The position numbers and the translations under genes were made by a program. Under the pieces are notes generated by a model. It ran no database searches. It saw only the letters and a list, made by a program, of their open reading frames with translations, and was not told the origin of the DNA. This document shows positions 54,697-62,679 of a stretch of 64,000 bases of DNA, in pieces. How positions within the stretch are numbered: position 1 is the stretch's first letter; each line of letters begins with the position of its first letter. The stretch comes from Gammaproteobacteria bacterium (GTDB taxonomy: Bacteria; Pseudomonadota; Gammaproteobacteria; Pseudomonadales; JAUIET01): contig JAUIET010000009.1 in the NCBI GenBank assembly GCA_030429735.1, positions 1 through 64,000 on the forward strand. Reading direction: 5' to 3'.

Positions 54697-55839
54697 GTGA
54701 CGGTAAGTAGCCAGAATAGAAAGGCTTTTAGAGAATTTCTCGAATTTCTCTCAACAACGGACGAAGAATTTTTCAGCGAGCAGCGCATGGTGACAGGCCC
54801 GGCAGACATCGCTGAAGGACAGCATATGCTGTTGCACCTGCTGAAAGTGGGGCTGGATGCATGGGTAGATAATGACGCCGGTCGGCCGCGATTTGCGCTG
54901 CAAGCGTCGCCGGTAATGAAGTGGGGTGGGGAAGGTCCCGACAACCCGTCCCATTGTGCACCTCTGGACCCGCAGCGCCGTTATCGAATCACGGGTCGCA
55001 TGAACAATGAAGCCTATATCAGCTATACCATTTACACAGGCAAGCGCGAAGGTGATTGGAATGATGGCGTTATCTCTGCGATGAACCACACAGAGTTTGA
55101 ACTGGACGAGCATGGCAATTACGAAATAATGATCGAGCCTGAGGCCACAGGTGGAGCTCTGCATATGGAGCCCGGCAAACCGAATTGTGTGATTGCCCGC
55201 CACTATTGGGAAGAAGAAGTGTCGGCACTGGCTAACCCGCAATGCGTTGCGGAACTCGATATTGAGTGCCTGGTTGAGCCCGTGTATCCAAGACCGTTGA
55301 CGCCTGAAACGCTGGCCGCAAAACTGAAAGCCGTTGAGACCTTCATCCGCGGTCAGACGCTGGACCGGCCTTTGCCCGGCCAGAGTAAACCGATCAGCTG
55401 GTTTTCCATGGTTCCCAATGAATTGCCGCAGCCTGAGCGATGGGTGCCAACAGAGGGCGGTGGGGCAGGCGCCATCGATAATGCCTACTGTGCCGGCCTG
55501 ACGATATTGGCTCCTGATCAGGCGCTTATTGTGCAAGGTCGTTGGCCGGACTGTGTGTACGCCAATGTGTGCTTCTGGAACCGCTACCAGCAGGCCATTG
55601 ATTACCGGTATCGCTGCGGTTCGTTAAACCGCAGGCAAATGCAGCTCAACGCGGACGGCAGCTGGACCTTTGTGTTGGCGCATCAGGACCCGGGCACGCC
55701 TAACTGGATTGATACTGAAGGCCACATGGTTGGCAGCCTCTATTTTCGCTATCTGCTGTCAGAAGGCGAGATTGAGCAGCCGCGCTGCCGTGTGGTGGCC
55801 TTTGATGAAGTAGCAACAGAGCTTGCCGTGTCGGGCTAG
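54697..55839 (+). CDS. DUF1214 domain protein
   Basis: A 380-residue protein without a signal peptide. The C-terminal half fits DUF1214: YRITGRMNNEAYISYTIYTG, then DGSWTFVLAHQDPGTPNWID and GSLYFRYLLSEGE. Function of the family is unknown. The start is GTG at 54697 with AAGGTG about six bases upstream. It is divergent from the RPH-like gene over 148 bases rich in short dyads (ACTCGAT/ATCGAGT, CGTGC/GCACG), so the two may be regulated together. Its TAG shares CTAG with the opposing transglycosylase stop. Confidence 0.82.
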   Translation: MTVSSQNRKAFREFLEFLSTTDEEFFSEQRMVTGPADIAEGQHMLLHLLKVGLDAWVDNDAGRPRFALQASPVMKWGGEGPDNPSHCAPLDPQRRYRITGRMNNEAYISYTIYTGKREGDWNDGVISAMNHTEFELDEHGNYEIMIEPEATGGALHMEPGKPNCVIARHYWEEEVSALANPQCVAELDIECLVEPVYPRPLTPETLAAKLKAVETFIRGQTLDRPLPGQSKPISWFSMVPNELPQPERWVPTEGGGAGAIDNAYCAGLTILAPDQALIVQGRWPDCVYANVCFWNRYQQAIDYRYRCGSLNRRQMQLNADGSWTFVLAHQDPGTPNWIDTEGHMVGSLYFRYLLSEGEIEQPRCRVVAFDEVATELAVSG

Positions 55840-57050
55840 GTTTTCGGCGGGTTCTGCAGCCGCCTTAACACCTCTGCGTCCGGGAAGCCGTCAGCGATCA
55901 AGCCCTGTTGTTGTTGATAAGCTCGAACGGCTTTGCGCGTGGCGGAACCGACAATGCCATCGGGAGTGCCAGATTCGAAGCCCAGTGAATTGAGGCCCTG
56001 TTGAATGCGTTTGATATCGGCGCGACGCAAGCCTTTGCCAGACGGTGCAGGGCGGCGCAGATCACCGCCACCGGCCAAGCGATCAGCCAGCAAACCGACC
56101 GACAACGCATAGTATTCAGACCGATTCCAGCCCATGATCACGTGGAAATTTTCATAGACGATAAATGCAGGCCCTTTGTGACCTGCGGGCACAATGACAG
56201 AGGCCTGCATGTCTTCGCGGTCGGGCAATAACTGGCCAGCCGCGGTGCGAACATTTAACGACCGCCAATGCGCCAGCGACTTCTTTATATGACGCCCGGT
56301 CAATGTCCAGTCAAACCCAGCCGGCAGCAACACTTCGCGGCCCCAGCGACGGGCTTTTTCCCAGCCCAAGGCGCGTAGATAGTTTGCGCCTGAGGCCAAG
56401 GCATCCGCGGTGCTGCCCCACAGATCGATGTTGCCGTCGCCGTCACCATCAACCGCATAGCGCGCGAACGTTGAGGGCATAAACTGGGTTTGACCCATCG
56501 CTCCTGCCCAGGAACTTTCCATTTTCGCAGGGTTCAGGTCAAAGCGTTCCACCAGTTGCATGGTAGTGACCAGTTCCGACATAAAAAAGCGCGCACGACG
56601 CGGATCGCAGGCCAGGGTGGCGAGAGCAGACACCGCATTCTTGGTGCCCATAAAGCCGCCATAGTTGGTCTCAAGCCCCCAAAAGGCCACCAGATAGCGA
56701 CCGGGTACGCCATACTCACGAGTCAATCGCTGGAGCAGAGGTGCCTGCGATTGCAGCAAATCACGACCCGTTGTGATGCGCTTGTCGTTAACACGCTTGC
56801 CAAGATAATCCGCAAAGGTGGTACTGAATTCCGGTTGTTTGCGGTCCAGCGCAATAATTTGTTCTTCTATTTTTGCGTGCCCAAGAACACGGTCTATGGT
56901 GCCAGCGCGCACGCCAGCCGCCACAGCCTGGGTACGAATTAAGTCGAAACACTGACTGGTTTCGACTGGCTTGCCCAGTGCTGAAAGTGAGAACGGCAGT
57001 AACAGCAATAAGACAGCGGTAAACAGTGGATGTTGGATTGCGTTTGGCAC
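55836..57050 (-). CDS. MltB-family lytic murein transglycosylase with peptidoglycan-binding domain
   Basis: Cleaves the glycan strand of peptidoglycan to 1,6-anhydro ends. The 404-residue product has a signal peptide (FTAVLLLLLPFSLSALG), then the SLT domain with catalytic Glu in FWGLETNYGGFMG near residue 127, SSWAGAMGQTQFMPSTFARY and DLWGSTADALASGANYL. A C-terminal PG_binding_1 domain (about residues 340-400, IQQGLNSLGFESGTPDGIVG) follows. There is no lipobox, so it is periplasmic and soluble. Confidence 0.93.
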   Translation of the reverse strand: MPNAIQHPLFTAVLLLLLPFSLSALGKPVETSQCFDLIRTQAVAAGVRAGTIDRVLGHAKIEEQIIALDRKQPEFSTTFADYLGKRVNDKRITTGRDLLQSQAPLLQRLTREYGVPGRYLVAFWGLETNYGGFMGTKNAVSALATLACDPRRARFFMSELVTTMQLVERFDLNPAKMESSWAGAMGQTQFMPSTFARYAVDGDGDGNIDLWGSTADALASGANYLRALGWEKARRWGREVLLPAGFDWTLTGRHIKKSLAHWRSLNVRTAAGQLLPDREDMQASVIVPAGHKGPAFIVYENFHVIMGWNRSEYYALSVGLLADRLAGGGDLRRPAPSGKGLRRADIKRIQQGLNSLGFESGTPDGIVGSATRKAVRAYQQQQGLIADGFPDAEVLRRLQNPPKT

Positions 57051-57179
57051 GAAAATACAAAGAGTTGAGCGACGGTACTGAAGTATAGCGACAGCCGCTG
57101 ACCGCCTGTTAGCACCCGCGAATCGCTATGGTATTAATTGGCGTATTCGTGGCAGGTAAGAGGCCCGGCGTGCTCCGCG

Positions 57180-57776
57180 TTACAAGCTGTGCACAAAGTC
57201 TCCAATACCGTTGAGAAGAAGCTGTGTGGCCATAATCACCAGCAGCATACCCATCAGCCGTTCCATGGCTCGTAAGCCGCGGGTTCCCAGCGCTCTCATC
57301 ATGAAAGGCGAGGCCGTCAACAACACGGCCGATACGGCCCAGGCAAGCAATAGGGCGACAGTCCAGTCCAGCATTTGATCGGGTTTGCTGGACGCGGTAA
57401 GGAGCAAAATGGCAAGTGTTGATGGTCCCGCCACCAAAGGAATAGCCAACGGCACAATAAACGGGTCTGCAATGTCTTCAGGTTCGTCTTTGCTGGGTTT
57501 TGGAAAGATCATTCTCAGCGCAATGATAAATAGCAGCACTCCACCGGAGATGCTCAGCGACGGCTGACTCAAATTCAGAAAATCCAACATGGTCGTGCCT
57601 GCGAACAGGAAGAAGATCATGATGGCCAGGGCAATCACCATCTCTCTGGCCACAATTTTTGCGCGCTCGGCGCTATCAAAACGAGCGAGTATGGAATTGA
57701 ACAATGGAATGTTGCCCAAGGGGTCCATCACAAAGAATAAAGTGGCTGCGACAGCAGCAATATCCGACCAATGCAT
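57180..57776 (-). CDS. MarC/YhgN-family inner-membrane protein
   Basis: A 198-residue protein with six hydrophobic helices. FFVMDPLGNIPLF near residue 14 and DPFIVPLAIPLVAGPSTLAI are family signatures, and the sequence follows E. coli YhgN closely to the end. The start at 57776 matches YhgN; an ATG nine codons earlier (57803) is possible but neither has a strong ribosome-binding site. The family has no proven transport substrate despite the name 'multiple antibiotic resistance'. Confidence 0.9.
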   Translation of the reverse strand: MHWSDIAAVAATLFFVMDPLGNIPLFNSILARFDSAERAKIVAREMVIALAIMIFFLFAGTTMLDFLNLSQPSLSISGGVLLFIIALRMIFPKPSKDEPEDIADPFIVPLAIPLVAGPSTLAILLLTASSKPDQMLDWTVALLLAWAVSAVLLTASPFMMRALGTRGLRAMERLMGMLLVIMATQLLLNGIGDFVHSL

Positions 57777-57893
57777 TACGTTGCTCGCTTGAAGGTACGA
57801 CATATAACGATTTGAACAGGCGATGCCTCAAAACGCTGCCTGGCTAAATCCGGCAAAGGCTTCGCACGGCTTTAAACCAGTCGCTCTTTATCC

Positions 57894-57902
57894 TGATACA
57901 AT
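57894..57902 (+). promoter_or_regulatory. Extended -10 element upstream of the first serine hydrolase
   Basis: TGATACAAT fits the TGnTANAAT extended -10 form, 49 bases before the ATG at 57951. No good -35 is present. Confidence 0.4.
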
Positions 57903-57950
57903 TCTGCACCCTTGCATGCGCGTCCGTTGAAATGGGCTTAGGTGATAATT

Positions 57951-59093
57951 ATGAATAAACAGCACTTGCTACTCTCTTCTGTATTCTCGTTGATATTGCT
58001 TGGCTGCGATTCAAACGGTGGCGGATCTGCTGGGCAGTTTGCGGAATTCACACCGCTACCCAGCTATGACTTCAGCGTGGTTGACCAGCGAATTGACGAG
58101 TTTGTCGCTCAAAACGCCGTGTTTGACGGTGTCTCATATACTCTGTTGGATCGGCAACAGGGTACCTTGCACGAGGCAGCCTTCGGCGACCACGAACTGG
58201 ACATTGTCGTTCTGCTGGCGTCTGTGAGCAAAGTGCCTGTGACTTTATTGCTAATGGCGCTGCACGAAGACCCCGACCTCGATTTCGACATTAATGAACC
58301 GATAGCAACCTACTTGCCCTGGATGGGCGTATACGGCGATGCGAGTACGGCGCAGCTGCTCAGCAACACCTCGGGAATTCCCGGCTTGGAAGGTTTGGCG
58401 AGTTATGGCGCCCATTTGTGCCAGTATCTGCCGGCACCGGAAATGCTCAGCTGTGCAGAAACTATTTACAGCACGGAATTGCCCAACTCGGTCGATCCTG
58501 GCACACGCTTCAGCTACGGTGGCAGCCAATGGCAATTAGCCGGAGCGGTCGCTGAGGTGGTTGGTGGCGCAAGCTGGTCGCAGTTGTTCAGCCAGTACAT
58601 TGCCGAACCCTGCCAGTTGGAAGTGTTCCGTTTTGGCAACCCCTGGTCGAATATTGCCTCGTGGAATGGCAGCCCGGATAGTTTGATATCACAAGACAAT
58701 CCCAATATCGAAGGCGGCGCCATCAGTAATATGCGAGACTACGCGAAACTGTTGCAGATGATACTCGATGGCGGCGATTGCGGCAGCAATCAGGTGTTGA
58801 GTGAGGAATCATTGGCAATGATGAGGGAAGATAAAGGTGGTGCGTTAGGTACACCCTACGGCATGGGCTGGTGGATAACTGTCCCCGAGGACGGTAGTGC
58901 GCCAACCTTGTTCCGCGACCCTGGCGCGTTTGGCGCAATTGCCTGGTTGGATACAGAACGTGAATACGCAGGTTACCTGGCGGTTGACGATTACACTCGA
59001 ACCGACTCCGGTGCGCCCATCGCGCTCACGCTTACTGAGCTTATTCCGCTGATTGAAGCTGCGATTGATCAAGGCAGGGCAGCTGTTAACTAA
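57951..59093 (+). CDS. Lipoprotein serine beta-lactamase-fold hydrolase (copy 1)
   Basis: A 380-residue lipoprotein: hydrophobic leader ending LILLGC. The class C beta-lactamase/esterase fold is shown by the SxxK motif SVSK in VVLLASVSKVPV (nucleophile Ser) and by FSYGGSQWQLAGAVAEVVGG, which carries the catalytic Tyr. Four further Cys (HLCQ, LSCAE, EPCQ, GDCG) are conserved in the neighbouring copy and probably form two disulfides. Likely a periplasmic esterase or peptidase; true beta-lactamase activity is not implied. ATG has AGGTGA just upstream. Confidence 0.85.
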   Translation: MNKQHLLLSSVFSLILLGCDSNGGGSAGQFAEFTPLPSYDFSVVDQRIDEFVAQNAVFDGVSYTLLDRQQGTLHEAAFGDHELDIVVLLASVSKVPVTLLLMALHEDPDLDFDINEPIATYLPWMGVYGDASTAQLLSNTSGIPGLEGLASYGAHLCQYLPAPEMLSCAETIYSTELPNSVDPGTRFSYGGSQWQLAGAVAEVVGGASWSQLFSQYIAEPCQLEVFRFGNPWSNIASWNGSPDSLISQDNPNIEGGAISNMRDYAKLLQMILDGGDCGSNQVLSEESLAMMREDKGGALGTPYGMGWWITVPEDGSAPTLFRDPGAFGAIAWLDTEREYAGYLAVDDYTRTDSGAPIALTLTELIPLIEAAIDQGRAAVN

Positions 59094-59337
59094 TGCGGTA
59101 ATGAAAAAGACAGTAAGCGGGTCAAACATCCTTATTGGAGGCACCTACATCGGCCTGCGGCCGCACACGGCAATGCAGTCCAGGGCAACTGCCTGATGTT
59201 GAGGGATACCGGTCCGCGCCGGTGGTCTAAGTGTGATCCAGTTTTTCTCTATTGCGCGAATAGCGCCTCCCTATCTATTGCCGTCTGTCGGTAGGCCTGA
59301 TCCGCACGTCGAGTAGACACCAGTACGCGATGTGTAA

Positions 59338-59367
59338 TTGCCAACGCTGAACTAGCCTCACTATAGT
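59338..59367 (+). promoter_or_regulatory. Sigma-70-like promoter for the second serine hydrolase
   Basis: TTGCCA (59338-59343), an 18-base spacer and TATAGT (59362-59367). The -10 sits inside a perfect 10-base palindrome CACTATAGTG (59359-59368). Transcription would begin near 59374, at the first of two repeated dyads. Confidence 0.5.
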
Positions 59368-59408
59368 GCCGAGCATTCGGCTGAAGAGAATGTGCCGACT
59401 ATTCGGCT
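59368..59408 (+). repeat. Paired GCCGA..TCGGC dyads before the second hydrolase gene
   Basis: GCCGAGCATTCGGCT (59368-59382) and GCCGACTATTCGGCT (59394-59408) are near-identical and each is itself a dyad (GCCGA/TCGGC). Their centres are 26 bases apart. They lie between the putative start of transcription and the Shine-Dalgarno. Confidence 0.7.
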
Positions 59409-59421
59409 TGAGGTTGTACTC

Positions 59422-60558
59422 ATGGATGAGATGCTCAAGTACCTATTTTTGTCTTTTATACTGCTGTTAACTGCCTGCAAATCGAGTAGCAGTTCCGACT
59501 CGCAAAATATCAATTCATCATCCGACTATGACTTCAGCGAAGCTGATCAATTGCTGGCGGAGTTTGTTTCGCAGAATGCGGAATATGACGGTGTTTCTTA
59601 CACGCTGATCAACCGAGAATACGGTACCTTGCACGAAGCGGCTTTTGGTGACCACGAACTGGATATTGTTGTGTTGTTAGCATCAGTCAGTAAAGTGCCT
59701 GCCGTCATGTTGCTAATGGCCCTGCATGAAGACCCAGATCTTGATTTTAATATCAATGAGCCAATCGCAACATATTTACCCTGGTTTGGTGTTTACGGCG
59801 ATGCAAGCACAGCACAATTGCTCAGCAACACGTCAGGAATCATCGGTCTGGAATATCGGGATAACTACGGCAGCCATATGTGCCAGTTTGAGGATCTGCC
59901 TGATTTGCTGGGTTGCGCAGAAACGTTGTATACAACGGAGTTACCACATTCAGTGCCACCTGGCACGCGATTCAGCTATGGCGGCAGTCAGTGGCAATTA
60001 GCCGGCGCTGTGGCGGAGGTAGTCGGCGGGGCGAGCTGGGGGCAATTGTTCGACCAGTACATAGCCGAGCCCTGTGAACTGGAAGTATTTCTTTTTGGCA
60101 ATCCCTGGGCGAATCGGTACGCCTGGAACGGCAGCCCTGACAGCCTGATTGGCCAGAACAATCCGAACATTGAAGCAGGAGCAATCAGCAATATGCGTGA
60201 TTATGCCAAGCTATTGCAGATGGTTCTTAATGGCGGGTTCTGTGGCAGTCATCAGGTGTTAAGCGAACAATCACTGGCGTTCATGCGCAGCAAAAGGGCC
60301 GAATCGATGTTGGACGAAGCGTATGGCATGGGTTGGTGGATAGCCAGCGCAGAAAACGGTGAGTCGCCGACCTTGTTTTTTGATACCGGGGCATTCGGCT
60401 CGATTGCTTGGTTGGATACAGAGCGTGAATACGCGGGCTATCTGGCGGTGGAGGCCTACAACGGAGAGGATATTTCGGCGTCAATCGGCATGACCAAAAC
60501 CAGAATCATCCCTTTGCTTGAACAGGTTTTCGACCAAAAAAGAGTCGCTGCACAGTAA
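59422..60558 (+). CDS. Lipoprotein serine beta-lactamase-fold hydrolase (copy 2)
   Basis: A 378-residue paralogue of the preceding gene, identical over long blocks (for example AAFGDHELDIVVLLASVSKV and FSYGGSQWQLAGAVAEVVGG). The leader ends in lipobox LLTAC, followed by a Ser-rich linker. Catalytic SVSK and SYGG motifs and the four extra Cys are all kept. Divergence is concentrated in the N-terminal linker and in the segment after the first Cys pair (QFEDLPDLLG versus QYLPAPEMLS), hinting at a changed pocket. ATG at 59422 with GAGG eight bases upstream. Confidence 0.86.
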   Translation: MDEMLKYLFLSFILLLTACKSSSSSDSQNINSSSDYDFSEADQLLAEFVSQNAEYDGVSYTLINREYGTLHEAAFGDHELDIVVLLASVSKVPAVMLLMALHEDPDLDFNINEPIATYLPWFGVYGDASTAQLLSNTSGIIGLEYRDNYGSHMCQFEDLPDLLGCAETLYTTELPHSVPPGTRFSYGGSQWQLAGAVAEVVGGASWGQLFDQYIAEPCELEVFLFGNPWANRYAWNGSPDSLIGQNNPNIEAGAISNMRDYAKLLQMVLNGGFCGSHQVLSEQSLAFMRSKRAESMLDEAYGMGWWIASAENGESPTLFFDTGAFGSIAWLDTEREYAGYLAVEAYNGEDISASIGMTKTRIIPLLEQVFDQKRVAAQ

Positions 60559-60603
60559 ACGATTCGTCGCGCTTAGCCGGTTACTATGCCTAAAAAAACG
60601 CTG

Positions 60604-60924
60604 CTATAGCGCAATTGCCTGTACCAGAACCCAGGGCTTTATCACCACCGTCCATAAAGAACAGTTACCGGAATGCCAATTCTGAGCCTGCTGATCACTC
60701 ACGCGGGCAACCAGGCCTTCGTTCATCCACTGCGCCAGCATCTGGCTGTTGTCTGCGGCTAATTGTTCGCCAACACTCAATAAATCCAAAGAATTATCAA
60801 CCCAAATCACCACCCCGCTTGCAAAAAAAGTCTGCAAGTCTTGCCAAGGCAGCTTGGCTGTTTCAAGGTTGAGTTTTTCAGTTAATCGACGTTGTTCGTC
60901 TTCGTGGTTTGCAGTAGTCTTCAT
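60604..60924 (-). CDS. DUF2288 family protein
   Basis: A 106-residue cytoplasmic protein. The family blocks LNLETAKLPWQDLQTFFASG, DNSLDLLSVGEQLAADNSQM and LWTVVIKPWVLVQAI are clear. Function is unknown. The ATG at 60924 gives the usual N-terminus; an earlier ATG at 60945 is possible. It is divergent from the YbjN-like gene, their starts only 35 bases apart. Confidence 0.85.
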   Translation of the reverse strand: MKTTANHEDEQRRLTEKLNLETAKLPWQDLQTFFASGVVIWVDNSLDLLSVGEQLAADNSQMLAQWMNEGLVARVSDQQAQNWHSGNCSLWTVVIKPWVLVQAIAL

Positions 60925-60959
60925 ACCAGCATAATAACATTGCATTCAAGGAAACCAGT

Positions 60960-61391
60960 ATGTTGGGCAGCAAATCACTCACCGATGGGCGTGTTGCTAC
61001 GTGTCTGAATGAGCTGGGTATCGATTTCGAAACCGATGCCGATGGCGATTTTCAGGTAATGCTTGAAATCATGAATGGTCGCTTCCAGCAACTGGTGATT
61101 AAATCAGAAACGAAAAGCTTGGGCGAACTGGAAATTCGCAAGCTTTACTCCGTCGGTTACCAGAGTCGACAACCACTGTCGCAGAAAGTCGCCAATTTGC
61201 TGCTGGGTATCAACCAAAGTTCAACGTTGGGCGCCTGGCAATTGATGGAGTCGGGAGGTGAGTATTTTGCGGCGTATAACGCTCACCTTGCCGCCGATGT
61301 TGACGCTCCGACGCTATTGACGATCATCACGGCGGTCGCTCAAAGTGCCGACAGTATCGAAGATTATCTGACCGGACAGGATAACTTCTAG
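60960..61391 (+). CDS. YbjN-family protein
   Basis: A 143-residue protein with the type III secretion chaperone-like fold of YbjN. Recognised from LNELGIDFETDADGDFQVML and, in the second half, LGAWQLMESGGEYFAAYNAH with the acidic end AQSADSIEDYL. E. coli YbjN affects motility and stress traits as a general regulator; the mechanism is not known. It probably shares a control region with the DUF2288 gene. Confidence 0.78.
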   Translation: MLGSKSLTDGRVATCLNELGIDFETDADGDFQVMLEIMNGRFQQLVIKSETKSLGELEIRKLYSVGYQSRQPLSQKVANLLLGINQSSTLGAWQLMESGGEYFAAYNAHLAADVDAPTLLTIITAVAQSADSIEDYLTGQDNF

Positions 61392-61455
61392 TAATACTGA
61401 AGCGGTTCGCACTGTAATACCATGCCAGTTCAGGCTGATTGATTGCAGATTATCT

Positions 61456-62676
61456 ATGACAGAACCTCAAATACCGGACTGGCTCAGTAAAGCAAACTCA
61501 GAAGCGGACTTTCTGGCGTTGCAGGATGTTTTACCGCTGGATTTCGAATCGCTTGTTCAGCACGCGATCAGATCGACGGGGCTGGATGACTTCGGGGAAG
61601 ATTACTGGCAGGAACCTCTGAAGATTCTCTGTAAAGACCTTGACAGCGTTGCTGAGCTGACGCTGTTTGGCCGTATTGCAGCGCGCTCGGATCTGTTGAT
61701 TTGGCTGCAAAACCGGCTCAATATCCTGGCACTCATCCAGCGACATCCCGAGATTACGGAGCAGGAAATAGTAACGCCCATGTTCATTGTGGGGTTGCCG
61801 CGTTCCGGCACCAGTATTCTTTTTGAAGTATTGGCTCAGGACCCCGACGCAGGCGTGCCTCTTACCTGGGAAAGTATGTTTCCCTATCCACCACCCGAAG
61901 CGGCCAGCTACCAGTCCGACCCACGCATTCAACGCGCGCATCGCATGTATACGCAATGGGCAAGATTGGTGCCTGAGTTTGCAACTATTCATGAAATGGG
62001 CGGCAAAATTCCGGCTGAATGTGGCATGCTGATGTGCAGCAGTTTTATCAGTGACCAGATTGCCAGTATGCAGATGGCCGACAACTACGCAGCCTGGCAT
62101 GCAACGGCTGATGTCAGGCCGGCCTACCGCTGGCACAAACTGATATTGCAGGTTTTGCAATGGAAGAAGCCGCGCGGACGCTGGTTGCTAAAGGCGCCTG
62201 CTCACCAGAATTATCTGGATATTCTGCTTGAGACCTATCCGGATGCACGCATTGTGCAAACCCATCGTGACCCCATCAAATGCATGGCATCTACCACGAA
62301 CCTGATGGCCTGCATTTACAAGATGCGCAGCGACCGCCGATTTGATGCTGTTGCCTTTGACAACATATTGATGGGCGAACCCACGGCACAGCGTCTTGAA
62401 CATGTTATGGCACAGCGAGCGAGCGGGGTTATTCCGGATGCCAGCATATGTGACTCGCACTACTACGATTTGTTGGAAGATCCGATTGCGAATGTGCAGA
62501 AGATCTATAAGCACTTTGGCATGCAGCTGGGTGATGACGCCGCAGCGCGAATGACACAGTATCTTGCGGATAAACCGCAAGGAAAGTTCGGCGCGCATAA
62601 TTATTCGTCCGACGTGTTAGAGCGCCCTTTCTTCAAGCGCTATCAAGAACACTACGGTGTTCCTTCAGAGGTATAG
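61456..62676 (+). CDS. PAPS-dependent sulfotransferase family protein
   Basis: A 406-residue cytoplasmic sulfotransferase. The PAPS 5'-phosphosulfate loop is FIVGLPRSGTSILFE near residues 110-124 and the 3'-phosphate motif is RIVQTHRDPIKCMAST near 266-281; WLLKAPAHQNYLD precedes it. The N-terminal 100 residues are helical and typical of large bacterial members of the Sulfotransfer_3 group. The acceptor is unknown. Three bases separate it from the next gene, giving a likely operon with the MDR and the DUF3604 lipoprotein. Confidence 0.88.
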   Translation: MTEPQIPDWLSKANSEADFLALQDVLPLDFESLVQHAIRSTGLDDFGEDYWQEPLKILCKDLDSVAELTLFGRIAARSDLLIWLQNRLNILALIQRHPEITEQEIVTPMFIVGLPRSGTSILFEVLAQDPDAGVPLTWESMFPYPPPEAASYQSDPRIQRAHRMYTQWARLVPEFATIHEMGGKIPAECGMLMCSSFISDQIASMQMADNYAAWHATADVRPAYRWHKLILQVLQWKKPRGRWLLKAPAHQNYLDILLETYPDARIVQTHRDPIKCMASTTNLMACIYKMRSDRRFDAVAFDNILMGEPTAQRLEHVMAQRASGVIPDASICDSHYYDLLEDPIANVQKIYKHFGMQLGDDAAARMTQYLADKPQGKFGAHNYSSDVLERPFFKRYQEHYGVPSEV

Positions 62677-62679
62677 GTA

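Larger units (their letters stand above)
59094..59421 (+). other. 328-base gap between the duplicated hydrolase genes
   Basis: No gene. It holds two GC-rich dyads that may end the first transcript, CGGCC-TGC-GGCCG (59151-59163) and ACCGG-N6-CCGGT (59208-59223), then a promoter candidate and a pair of near-identical 15-base dyads described separately. Confidence 0.6.

Noticed and set aside
54549-54944. Minus-strand extension of the RPH-like gene
   Set aside because: Composition turns to Ser/Pro/Arg-rich shadow of the divergent DUF1214 gene; a TTG with GAGG marks the real start.
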